From assembly GCA_036927565.1 (NCBI GenBank), contig JAYESD010000012.1:3410001-3474000 (forward strand): 64,000 bases of DNA, written 5' to 3'. Made by a program: the position numbers and the translations under genes. The notes beneath the pieces are model-generated. The model saw only the letters and a program-made list of their open reading frames with translations, was not told where the DNA came from and ran no database searches. Below, in pieces: positions 45,201-57,200 of this stretch. How positions within the stretch are numbered: position 1 is the first letter of the stretch; every line of letters starts with the position of its first letter. The DNA comes from Tuctoria greenei. Its lineage: Eukaryota > Streptophyta > Magnoliopsida > Poales > Poaceae.

Positions 45201-48200
45201 GCGGCCGGAGCAGTAGCAGTGCCAACAGCAGGTCCGGAGCCCGTCATGAAGGCGACGGCAGTGGGGCCGGCAAGTGGTCCGCCGGCGGAGGGACCAGTCG
45301 CATCGCCGTACGCAGGCCGGGTCATGGCGATGAGGGGCGCGCCCGCTGCAGGACCGGTGGCAGGCGCACCGGCGCAGGGGAGGGAGCCAGCTAGGGAGGG
45401 GACGGCGCCGGCGAGGGGCGCGCCGGCCCAGGGAGGGGAGGCGGCCGGCAGCGGCTGGGTCAGGGCCGCGCCAGCGGCCAGGAGGGGGATGCCGGCGGCC
45501 AGGGGAGGTGCGGCCCCGGCGGCGGCGTGCGGCGGCGGCGGGGGGGGGGGGGGGGGGGGGGGAGGGGGGCGCGGGCGCTGGCGGCCAGGGGAGGTGCGGC
45601 CAGGTGAGGCCCGGCGGCGGCGGCGGGCAGCGGCGTGGGGGGGCGCCGGCCATGGGGATAAGAGGGGCGGCCAGGAGGGGGCCGCCGGCGGCGGCGGCGT
45701 GGGGGGCGCCAGCCGTGTTGTGGAGGGGGGCGGCCAGGAGGCGGCCGGCGGCGGCGGCGGGGGGGGGGGGGGGGGGGGGGACGCCGGCGCCGGCGGCCAG
45801 GGAGGGGGGCGGCCCGCAGGGGAGGGCACCGGCCATGGGGGGAGGGGGGGGGGGGCGGTGGCGGCTAGGGTTAGGGTTAGGGTGGGGATTAGGGTTTGGC
45901 TAATGATACCATGATAGAATGAATTGCTTGATTAATCATAAGGTCTAGGTACATATTTATAGATACATAGATGGGCCGTACAGGCTAGGCCCAAACACAG
46001 TCCAACAATGAAAACACGACCTGCAACTACAACCTCATACATTTATAAACCCGGGACATGAGCAGTTAAAAGAGAGACCTTGAGCTCCTACCCTAATCCA
46101 CAACTGCTGCTCTTCTAGAAATAGAGCTATGATACCAGCGAGGTTAGGAGTTGCACCATCAAAAACACTGTTGCTGTTGTACTCTGTTGTCCGTTCAAAG
46201 CATTTTCTATTTATTTATGGAAATTACATTTTTTGCTCATGCAATTTGTCATTATGCCTACGTATAATATAATACATGGTTTCCCATTTCAGTTCTTTTC
46301 CTGCCTTAGGCTAGACATATGGCTTTGTTGTCTGCTCTACCAAGTCAGCGTATTCATGCAAGCATGTCAGAATGTGAGCACTAATTTTGCCACTTCTGAC
46401 TTTTTTTTTCTATTTGGGGAATGCCAACAACTTTTGTGACATGTGTAATATGCACCCTAGTTTCTGATTTAGTTGAAACTTGAAACTTAAGTTCTCCCTT
46501 ATTTCGAACCAATTTCTTAGTTTTCTCATTTCCCCTTGGAAATTCTGCTCATGCATCTCTCTGGATTGAACCAAACGACACCAAAATCAGACCTCATGCC
46601 TCTGTGAGCAATGACAAGTCTTCCCAAAGTTGTCTGGTGGCCTGTTCTCAGGGTATAGTTTTGAAATCAGAACTTCTAAGTTGGGAGAAAGATATTGCTT
46701 TGTATGTGAATCTTTATGGCCTTATAAGTATGGCATTTGAGGACAATGCTTTAATTACCTTTATTTTTGGTTCAGGCGCATATATATTCCAACACAAAGG
46801 TCCACACAAATGGAAGCATTTCGGGGAAAGCAAAGATTTGCTCAGCTTTTCTTGCTAACATTGATGAACATAGATATGTATCAGTATGGATCTTTGGAAA
46901 ATCTTATAATCTACCACCATGGTCTGTGAGCATACTACCAAACTGTGAAAATGTTGCTTTCAATACAGCCATGGTGAGCAATCTGAATTCAACACAGAAT
47001 TATTTTTCTGTGAATATGTGGCATTTGAGCATGCAACCTGTAGTTTTTTGTAGCTAGCTGATGCAAACATAATGGAAGTCATGCTAGACTGTAGTTATTT
47101 GTTCTAAAATGGATGTCCTTTCAGTGTGCATACTATCATACTAGAAAATCTCACCACATATAATCAATATGCTCAAGATTTATACAGGGAAATCTTTTAT
47201 TAATATATTTAGCGTAAATAATACTTTTATATCAGTATTTTCTTACTAATATATGAATGGAAAAGTAACAGTCTGCTGTGACTAGTAAATAGAATCTACA
47301 TTCTAATACGGATCCAGATGCTGTTACAAAATATTTTCTTAAATCCATAAACACATTAAACAGATTTAACCAGTGGAATCTACATAGCTTCTAGTGTACT
47401 GTAATTCTGATATTACCTGCAGATGTTCATAGGACCCAATGGCTTATCCCTACAGTGTCATGAAGAATATGTGGAATGGTCTGCTTAGCCTAGTCCATCA
47501 TTCAATATATCTCATTAAACTAGAAACTCAACATACAATATATTTTCCATGTTTTAATTGCACACACGACTTTTCAGGTTGGTACACAGATTTCAGTTTT
47601 TAGTGTTGAATCTGGGTCCCCAAGTTATTCAAGTAGACAAAAGCTTAGTGTCATTTCCCTTGATGGTAAAAGCCTGCATCTCTCGAGTACTTGGTGGTCA
47701 TCTAAAGAACCTATTGGCACATGGGGTGATGACAGCTTTTCTGCTGAGGGAATATTAGAGCACTTAAATGTGACAAAAGACGTCTCTGACTACCTTTGGT
47801 ACACAACCAGGTAAATACAAACCCACAAGCCGTTGGACAGCATATCATTTTGGTAGCTTGGTTCTATGGCTGTGACTAGAATAGTTCAATGGCTAAATCA
47901 AATTGTCTAGTTTGTTCCCTCTAACCCTTGGGTTTTCTTTCCTGTACATACCAAAACCTTATTTTTTCAATGAAAATCTCCTTTGCACTGTGAGAAGTCC
48001 CTCACAGTTAACGCCAAAAACTCAGTTCACTGGAATATGCTTACTAAAAATAAGTAGTTCCTGAAAAGAGAGGCACGGAACGAGAGTTCTGCTGATAGTT
48101 ATGATGCAATTGAAGAGACTTTGACTGCTCATATGAATTGTCTTTGGGCCTTGAACCTTATGACCTTAGAGAAGACGAATTAGACTGCCTGATAGACTAC

Positions 48201-51200
48201 TACTTCATTTTCTTACCTGCCAGGCTATATAACTATTGCTTTTATTACTAAAAGTTATCAGGTGTCCTTCTAACTAATCTTATTGTGTTTAACTATTAGT
48301 AGATGACCTAACTTCTATTAATGTGATAGGAAATCCTACTACCATCGGCAAATCATAGGAGCTAATCCTCACGGGGGAGGGGGGGGGGGTCCATGGAATT
48401 CGACTACAAGTCTCTTCTTATTCTTGAGTTGACATATTACTAAGAAAACTACCTGAAGAACAAATGAATTTACAAATAAAAACAAAAACATAATCCTTTT
48501 GTAGCACATCCTGGGATGACACGGTAATTATGCATAACTAAAACTGTTGGTGGAGATCTTATTTTGTAAACGCCGCTGTTGTAACCTATGTTGTAATGAC
48601 ATAGTCGGTCCCAAGCCCAGATAAAGGAGGAGGGGTTGTGATAGGCTTGGCGAGCCAACAACTATACTTAGCCATTCTCATGGAAATGAAACCCATTAGA
48701 TATTCGTTGGGGCGTAACCCTCTTAGCGACGCGCCATACCGAAACCTGAGTATGGTGTTAAGTGGGCAAGGGCCGGGTCGCCACCGCCTTAGTGGCGCGC
48801 CATATCGAAACCCGGACGTGGTGTTAAATAGGCAAGGGCCGGATTGCCACCGCCTTAGTGGCGCACTACATCATCGCCCGGACGTAGTGATAAGTGAGCA
48901 AGGGTCTTTGCATCTTACTCGTCGGATGCGTGTTAGACTGCACTTGTATTAGGGTACTATAGGGGCAGTTTAGTCCTTTTGTATTAGGCTCCTTGGCCCC
49001 CAAGTTAGGTTCCTTGGCCCTTAAGTTTTGTACCCATATATATGTAACCCTTGGTTGATTAATCGAATGGTTAATTCCCCTCTAATTTGGTATCAGATAG
49101 CCTGTGCAGGGAAACAATAACCCCTCTCTCTCCTCCTTCCTTCTCCACCCGATGGAGCCGCCGCCGCCTCCTCAGGTCGCTGCCGCCGCTGCTCCTCCTC
49201 CTCGGCCTCTCCCCTCCCACGCCGCCGCGCCGCCGCTAGCTGTCGGCGCTCTGCCGCCGCTCGCAGGCGCGCCTCCTCAGCTCGTGTCGCTGCTTCTGTG
49301 TCCGGCTGCTGCTCACCTCCGTGACCTGCCCCCCTCGACGCTCTGGTCGCCGGCGGCACGCCACCTGGCTGCCCCGCTCTCGGTGTTCGACTTGATGCAG
49401 CCGCCGATGGGGAACGAGAGGCCGACCGACGCCCCCGGCCGGCCAGTCAACGCGTTCGTGCCCGACGCCGCCACCAGGGGTGTCTTCTTCGCCTTTCGCC
49501 GCCGCTGGACCGTTCGTGCGCCCCGGCGTTGGCCCGCCGCCGCGGCAGACTGCTGCACCTCCGCCGTTCGGGGCCCCGCCTCCCGCTGCAACAGGTGGGT
49601 ACAGGGGACCACCGTCGCCGTCCGCCTGGGCTGCACCGCCGCCTCCTCTCGCTGGCGAGCCGCCGTCGGCTGCGTGGGTCGGGCCGCCGCCCTCGGCTGC
49701 AGCCGCCTCGTCGCCCTCACCCCTACCACTGTCGGCCCAGATCAAGTCGTCGCCAATTCAGACCTGGCCGCAGCTGCCTCCGTACGCCGTCGCGCCACTG
49801 TGGGCCACCTCACCTCGGCCGCCGCCACTGGCCCAGATCCGGTCGTCGTCAGCTCCGACCTAGCGACAGCCACCGGCTTATACCGCGTCGTTGTCTTCAA
49901 CTGTTGTTGGCTTGGCCCCGCCACCCTTGGCCGTCTCGACCTCGCCTCCTGGCGTGCGGCCGTCGTCTCCTACTCAGATCCGGCCGTCGCCACCGGGTAC
50001 TCGGCCGCCGCACCTCGCTTTGCCGTACCACGCTGTCCCGCCACCGCCTTCGTGGACCACGACCTCTGGTGGGCCAAGCCTCCCTGCGACTCGATCGCCC
50101 GCTCTAGCCTACTGGGCTTCGGGGAACTCAGCCGCCGATTCGCGCGTGCCACCTTCCTCCCTCGCGCCGTCACCTCTGCGTCATGTCGCGGCCCGTCCTA
50201 CTCCGTCGGTCTACCTGCAAGTCTTCCACCATCCGGTCCTGACTGGGTGGTGGACTTCGGCGCCTCGTACCACACCACTCCTGACGCCGGTATACTCTCT
50301 TCTAACCGCCCTTCCCACCCATCTCATCCTTCATCTATTGTTGTTGGTAATGAATCGGTTCTTCCAGTCACCTCTGTAGGTGACTTGGGTTCGTCGGGTT
50401 CTTTTCAGCTCTGTGATGTTCTTGTTGCCCCTGACATCATTCAGCATCTTCTTTCTGTACGCTGTTTCACTAATGACAACCGTGTTTCCATCAAGTTCGA
50501 TCCTTTTGGTTTATCTGTGAAGGATCTTACTACTCGGTGTGTTCTTTTTCGCTGTGAGAGTTCGGGACCTCTGTACACGATGCGTCTTCCAACTTCCGCT
50601 CCGCCTTTTGCTCTGACTACGACAACCTCTTCGACCATCTGACATCTTCGGCTTGGTCACCCCGACATTGATGCTATGTCGAAGTTGTCTGATAGTTCAG
50701 TGATCTCGTGTACTCGGGGTACTCATGAGTCTCTTTGCCATGCTTGTCAGTTGGGTCGCCACGTTCGTCTTCCTTTTTCGCACTCTGTCACTCGTGTCGA
50801 GCACATCTTTGATCCGATTCACTGTGATCTTTGGACATCTCCTATTCTCAGTGTTTCCGGCCTTAAGTATTACTTGGTCGTCGTTGATGATTTCTCACAC
50901 TATTCGTGGACTTTTCCCTTGCGACAGAAGTCTGATACTTTCGGCACTCTCTCTCACTTCTTCGCTTGGGTGTCCACCCAGTTTGGACGCACGATTAGGG
51001 CGGTCCAGTGCAACAACGGGCGCGAGTTTGACAACTTTGCGTTCCGTGACTTCCTTCTTTCTCACGGTGTTCAGCTGTGCATGTCTTTCCCGTACACCTC
51101 TCCCTAGAACGGCAAGGTTGAGCGCATCATTCGGACCACCAACGATGTCATGCACTCCCTGATGTTCTAGGCTTCTACTCCTGCTCGCTACTGGGTGGAG

Positions 51201-54200
51201 GCGCTTCACACCGCCACCTACCTCATTAATCGCCTTCCTACTAAGGTGATTAGTGCTCCCACTCCTCATTTCGCTTTGTTCGGCACCCCTCCTCTTTACC
51301 ACCACCTTCGAGTTTTCGGGTGCGCTTGCTACCCTAATCTCTCTGCCACCGCCCCTCATAAGCTCGCGGCTCGTTCGACTCGATGTGTTTTCCTTGGGTA
51401 CTCCCCCGATCATAAGGAGTACCGGTGTCTCGACCTTACCACTCGCCGTATCTTGGTCTCTCAACATGTCGTGTTCGACGAGTCCTCCTTCCCTTTCGCT
51501 GGGTCCTCCTTTGACTCGGTCTCCGAGTTGGATTCTCTTTTTTCCACTGATCCTGAGGCCGCTCCTGTCTAGCGATCTTGTTTTTTACTTTTTGCAGGTC
51601 TTCCTCTAGCTGTGGCGGACACGACCATGGTGTCTCAGACACCACCTGTCATGCCTCCCGCGGCTCCAGCGTTCTTGCCTCCACTGGTCGTTCCTCTGAC
51701 GGCCCCAACGTCGTCCACGGCGCCACACGCCGGCGTCCCCGACGCCGCCTGCCGTGCCAGCGGCTGTTGGAAATCCGGGTGTCTGAACACCTTGCAACGG
51801 TACTTTTCTATCTAGAATAGTAACTCACAGGTAAACAACACCTTAACTCTCCTATTCCTGGACGCACAAGGCTTTTGGGTGCTGGCAAGCACGTGCACAA
51901 AACCTTGTTGGTCAGGACAGAGGAGGAAGAAAGTCTTTCAGCTGAGCAGAGAAATAGGAGATTGATCTAGTCCTCTGTTCACGTGCTGTAGCAATAGACC
52001 AGTCTGACTGGTTGCTGTTACTTACTGCTGTAGCAAACAGAGCCTCAACAGCACCAGGTATGGTGCTCCCTGTAGCAGCACAGGCTGCCTACGTGAGGAA
52101 CAGAGGGAAAGAGAGAAGATCTGCGCCTATGCCTGGATAAAGAACTCGCCTAGTTGAATAGATGCACAGGGACTTTCCTGGAGGAAGTTTATTGCTTTGG
52201 TTGGATGGGGCACTTCTGCCAGGGGTTGGCTGGCTTGCTTATAAAGCCTGGTACATAGAGTCCCTATTACAATCTCTAGACTTATTGTAATCTATACAAA
52301 CTCTATTTTATCTCTGTCCTATCTATAAGGTAGCTATCTTATCTCTAAAGAAATCTAGGGTGTTTATCTCCTGGTGTCGTACTATTTTGGGTAGAGTCCG
52401 GCCTAGACTCAACTGGCCCTGGTGCGTGTCCCTGCCACAGAGCCACAGAGTCCGACTTGGATTCTGCTAGGCAGCCACACTAGGCACCAGCCAGAATCAC
52501 CCGTCATTCTCCTCCTGATGCCCTGTGCCCTGTGCTGCCCCTGCTGGGTGTTGTTCAGCACCCCTAGGGTGTTGTTTAGGACTTCCAGTACCTTAAACGC
52601 TCCTCCCAGCTGCTGCAGCGCGTCTCCCAACAACTCCGACACCCTGTACGGGGCCTCCTGCTCTCTGCAGAGCCGTTCCAGCACCTCTGGAGCACTGTGT
52701 AGGGCCTGTTGGCCCCTGGAGGTCCATTCCAAGGCCTGGAACAGTTGGTCAAGCGGCTGCTGGACCCATGGCGTCGATGTAGATCGTGTTGAAGTCTTCT
52801 TTTGTTTGCGTGGTCAGACAAACTGGACGCATGATGTTGAGCTTGACGGAGTACAACTTGTTGTCGTCGCGTTACACTCTTGTGAGAAGACGATTCTTCT
52901 CGTCCCATATCTGCATCAGTCCTCCATGTATTGTGATGTGATAGCCATCCTCATCCAGTTGGCTGATGCTGATGACGTTAGTGGTGAGGCGCGGGATGTA
53001 GTAGACGCCGGTGAGCCACCTGTGCTCACCCGTCTTAGCAACGAAGATGATTGTACCCTTCATGTGGTTGGTCGCCGAACTTGATCGTCCCGACGACATT
53101 CTCATCAAGCTCGGAGAAGACGGCACGCGAGCCAGTCATGTGGTTGGTCGCACCCGTGTCAAGGTACCATGTGTCGCCCTCGGAGTCGTCGTCGTTGTCG
53201 TGATGCGCGAAGACGCGTCCCTCCACTATCTCCAGTGGGCACGTGGGACGCTCCTGTACAGGTGGCTCCACCTGTACTGAGGTCGTCCTTGTCATGAACA
53301 AGACACCCTTCTCTTCTGCCTCAGCCATGAGAGCCTGCTGTTGCCGCTCCTCCTGCTCCGACTTTGACCGACACTCCTTGGCCCAATGACCCTTCTTCCC
53401 GCACTTCCTGCATTGGTCCCGCGGAATGACTTTTACGGAACCCTTCTTGTTCTTCTTTGACGCGCCCTTGCGGCCGCCCTTCTTTGAAGACTCGGCAGCC
53501 CGCTCCTCCACCTGCTTCTCCCACTCCTCCCGAGTTAGGTACAGCTGGCCGTCATGAACTCCTCCACTTCGTTGCGTCGTGTCGAAGGCGTTTTCGGCAG
53601 CCCTGAGCCATCCTGTCACATTCGACAATGTGAGGGTCGATATGTCCAAAAAAGTAGTGATCGCCACCACGATCTGTTGGAAGCGTTCTGGAACACTTCG
53701 TAGGAGCTTCTGCACGACCACCGACTCCTCCAGTGGCTCTCCGAGCAAGGCAAGGCGCGCCACCATGCCGCTCAGTCGGAGGGAGAAGTCCTCGATCCCC
53801 TCGCCATGCTTGAAGGCGGCGGCCTCGAACTCACGCCGGAGTTGCTGCGCCGTCGTCTTCTTTATGCGGTCTGCCCAGACTCGCATGAGGGCGATCGTTT
53901 TCCATGCCTCCTTTGCTGTCTTCTTCTCCCCGATCGTGGTGATCATCTCTGGCGGGACAGCGCTGACGAGGATGTCCAGCGCCATCATGTCCTCCTACTC
54001 GATTGCATTACCTTTCTCCACCGCCTCCCAAAGCAGTCGCGCCCGCAACTTGATCTTCATCATGACAGCCACTCCGCGTAGTTGGTCTTGGTGAGTATTG
54101 GGAACCCGGTTCCTGTGTTCACCTCACGAACCGCCGGATGGGATGTCCTAATGATCTTGCCGCTGCTTGGATGGGTCTTCGGATCCGTCAACATGTTGCT

Positions 54201-57200
54201 GAATTCAACCCAAGGTCAAATCTGGCTCTGATACCACGATTGTTGGAAATCCGGGTGTCTGAACACCTCGCAACGGTACTGTTCTGTCTAGAAGAGTAAC
54301 TCACAGGTAAATAACACCTTAACTCTCCTGTTCTTGGACGCACAAGGCTTCTGGGTACTGGCAAGCACGTGCACAAAACTTTGTTGGGTCAGGACAGAGG
54401 AGGAAGAAAGTCTTTCAGCTGAGCAGAGAAATAGGAGATTGATCTGGTCCTCTGTTCACGTGCTGTAGCAACGGACCAGTCTGACTGGTTGCTGTTACTT
54501 ACTGCTGTAGCAAACAGAGCCTCAACAGCACCAAATATGGTGCTCCCTGTAGCAGCACAGGCTGCCTACGTGAGGAACAGAGGGAGAGAGAAGATCTGCG
54601 CCTATGCCTGGATAAAGAACTCGCCTATTTGAATAGATGCGCAGGGACTTTCCTGGAGGAAGTTTATTGCTTTGTTGGATGGGGCACTTCTGCCAGGGGC
54701 CGGCTGGCTTGCTTATAAAGCCTGGTTCATAGAGTCCCTATTACAATCTCTAGACTTATTGTAATCTATACAAACTCTATTTTATCTCTGTCCTATCTAT
54801 AAGGTAGCTAACTTATCTCTAAGGAAATCTAGGGTGTTTATCTCCTGGTGCCGTACTATTTTGGGTAGAGTCCGGCCTAGACTCAACTGGCCCTGGTGCG
54901 TGTCCCTGCCACAAAGTCTGACTTGGATTCTGCTAGGCAGCCGCACTAGGCACCAGCCAGGATCACCCGTCAGCGGCGGCCCTGGCATCCCCGACGCCGC
55001 CTCCCGTGCCACGCGCGGCCCCCGGCGTCCCCGACGCCGCCTCCCGTGACACGCGCGGCCCTGGCGTCCCCGACGCCGCCTGCCGTGCCACGCATGGTCC
55101 CGGTGTCCCCAATGTCGTCCGCCGCGCCCCGCACGCCCCCGACGTCGTCAGCCGCACCACGCGCGTCCCCAGTGTCCCCAACGTCATCCGTCGCGCCTCG
55201 TGCGGCACCGATGTCCACGATGGCGTCCCCGACATCGTCAGCTGCACCACCCGTGGCCCCTGGACCGCGGTACGCCGAGCCCGTTCTCGTCTGTCAGCGA
55301 CGAGCGCGGCTTGGTGCACCGGTCTCTTCCCGCACCGAGCCCAGCCTCTTCCCGCACCGAGCCTCTGGTGTACCACCCTCCGCTGCTCCACCGGGACCCT
55401 CGTCACGTTCACCCGATGGTGACTCGACGGGCAACCGGTGTTCTTCGACCGGTGGAGCGCTTCTCCGGGGTCGTTCTATTGTCCTCGACTTCCCCGCCGC
55501 CTGCCTCATCACCCATCTCGCCTATCCCTTCTTTTGTCCGTAGCGCCCTCGCCGACCCTCACTGGCGTCGGGCTATGGAAGAAGAGTATGCGGTCCTGCT
55601 AGCCAACTGGACCTGGGACCTGGTTCCCCATCCTGGTCGTTGCAATGTTGTCACGGGCAAGTGGGTGTTCACACATAAGAGTAAGGCGGATGGGTCTCTT
55701 GAGAGGTACAAGGCACGGTGGGTGCTTTGCAGTTTCACGCAGCGTCCCGGTGTCGACTACGACGAGACCTTCAGCCCGGTGGTGAAGCCGGCGACGGTTC
55801 GCACCGTTCTGTCGCTAGCTCTGTCGCGTTCTTGGCATGTCCACCAGCTGGACGTCAAGAACGCCTTCCTCCATGGGACGCTGACGGAGACGGTGTACTG
55901 CAGTCAGCCGACACAGCCGACAGGGTTCGTTGATTCAGCCCATCCATACTTGGTATGCCGGTTGAACAAGTCCCTGTACGGGCTGAAGCAGGCGTCTCGG
56001 GCTTGGTACAGCCGGTTCGCCTCCTTCCTGGCCTCGCTCGGTTTCGTCGAGGCCAAGTCAGACACCTCGCTCTTCGTCTACAGGCGTGAGGGTGACACTG
56101 TCTACCTCCTCCTATACATGGACGATATTGTCCTCACGGCGTCTAGCCCGACTCTTCTTCAGCGCACGATCTCCGCCCTGCAGCGTGAGTTCGCGATGAA
56201 GGATCTCGGTCAGCTCCACCACTTCCTGGGCGTTGCGGTCGAGCACCGCCCGAGCACTTTGTTCCTCCACCAGCGCCAGTACTGCCTGGATATCCTCGAG
56301 CGAGCGGGCATGACTGATTGCAAGTTGTGCTCCACTCCCGTGGACACCCAGGCGAAGCTGTCTTCGGCCGACGGCGCCCCGGTCGCCGACCCCACCTCTT
56401 ACAGGAGTCTTGCAGGTGCCCTGCAGTACCTCACCTTCACCAGGCCGGGCATCTCCTATACGGTTCAGCAGGTGTCTCCACATGCATGCTCCGCGGGAGA
56501 CGCATCTCACGGTGGTGAAGCAGATCCTTCGGTACCTGCGTGGCACCCACGACTACGGCCTTCTTCTGCGGCGCGACTCTGCCTCCGAGTTGGTCGTCTA
56601 CAACGACGCTAACTGGGCAGGTTGCTCGGACACTCGCCGGTCCACCTCCGGCTACGCCGTCTTCCTGGGCGTCAACCTCGTCTCCTGGTCCTCGAAGCGG
56701 CAGCCCGTGTTGTCCCGCTCGAGTGTCGAAGCGGAGTACCGCGTCGTGGCTAACGGCGTGGCCGAGTCCTCCTGGCTTCAGCAGTTGCTTCAGGAGCTTC
56801 ACTCCCCCTCGCCCGGAGTACGTTGGTCTACTGCGACAACGTCAGCGCCGTCTACCTCTCCACCAACCCGGTGCAACATCAGCGCACGAAGCACGTGGAG
56901 ATCGACCTTCACTTCGTTCATGAGCGGGTGGCTCTCGGGGAGGTGCGAGTCCTACACGTTCCGACGTCGTCGCAGTTCGCCGACATCTTCACGAAGGGAC
57001 TCCCTTCGACGGTGTTCACCGAGTTTCGGTCCAGTCTCAACATCTGCCGTGGCTAGATGTTGGAACTACGGGGGGTGTTAGACTGCACCTGTATTAGGGT
57101 ACTATAGGGGCAGTTTAGTCCTTTTGTATTAGGCTCATTGGCCCCCAAGTTAGGTTCCTTGGCCCTTAAGTTTTGTACCCATATATATGTACCCTTTGGT

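Larger units (their letters stand above)
40074..46007 (-). mobile_element. Ty1/copia element 1, nearly intact, with 96-bp LTRs
   Basis: Full-length minus-strand element of 5,934 bp with 96-bp LTRs (45912-46007 is 5', 40074-40169 is 3'). They differ at only two positions and are flanked by a perfect 5-bp duplication ATGAA (40069-40073, 46008-46012). The primer-binding site TGGTATCA adjoins the 5' LTR (45904-45911), and a purine-rich tract (GCGGAGGGG) adjoins the 3' LTR. One frame runs from 45829 to 40190, interrupted by only two stop codons. It is the youngest-looking large element in the window. Confidence 0.96.
39956..46185 (-). mobile_element. Antisense L1-type LINE fragment carrying copia element 1
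   Basis: The 3' end of an L1 LINE on the minus strand, in two parts (39973-40073 and 46008-46168). Read on the minus strand, the second part encodes the last ORF2 residues (DGATPNLAGIIALFLEEQQL). The first part carries a 3' stem-loop (39984-40000, GCGCAG...CTGCGT) and the A-rich tail. Flanking 17-bp repeats at 39956-39972 and 46169-46185 match at 15 positions, so it inserted into the 3' tail of the RTE LINE. The 5' part of the LINE is absent. Confidence 0.75.
51765..54972 (-). mobile_element. Non-autonomous LTR element coding only gag-protease
   Basis: LTRs of 732-742 bp (54241-54972 is 5', 51765-52506 is 3') with a perfect GCGGC duplication (51760-51764, 54973-54977). The primer-binding site TGGTATCAGAGCCAG lies 4 nt inside the 5' LTR, and a purine tract (AGGAGGAGAA) lies before the 3' LTR. 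Internal length is about 1.73 kb. It encodes gag, a zinc knuckle, protease and the start of the GAG-pre-integrase region, then an unrelated-looking segment in place of integrase, reverse transcriptase and RNase H. It is inserted in copia element 2. Confidence 0.93.
49104..57056 (+). pseudogene. Copia element 2 polyprotein, gag core missing, several active-site mutations
   Basis: The N-terminal part (49104-50220) is Pro/Ala-rich like the leader of element 1, but I find no capsid core (no YARWR-type sequence). The protease motif reads DFGASYH (Ser to Phe at 50256-50258). A Trp-to-TGA stop lies at 50641. In the integrase the second Asp is Asn (QCNNGREFD, codon 51012-51014), and SPQNG has a TAG (51105-51107). 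The polyprotein is split by the nested element, resuming at about 54980 with Pro/Ala-rich linker repeats. The reverse transcriptase box is LLLYMDDIVL, with Met for the usual Val. RNase H is frameshifted near 56470 (VVYNDANWAGC; SRSSVEAEYR). It ends SSLNICRG. Not functional. Confidence 0.9.

Noticed and set aside
45868..45892. Telomere-like GGGTTAGGGTTAGGG near the copia 5' end
   Set aside because: Only about three units, and the plant telomere repeat is TTTAGGG. It lies in the copia leader next to the primer-binding site and is part of the GC-rich leader.
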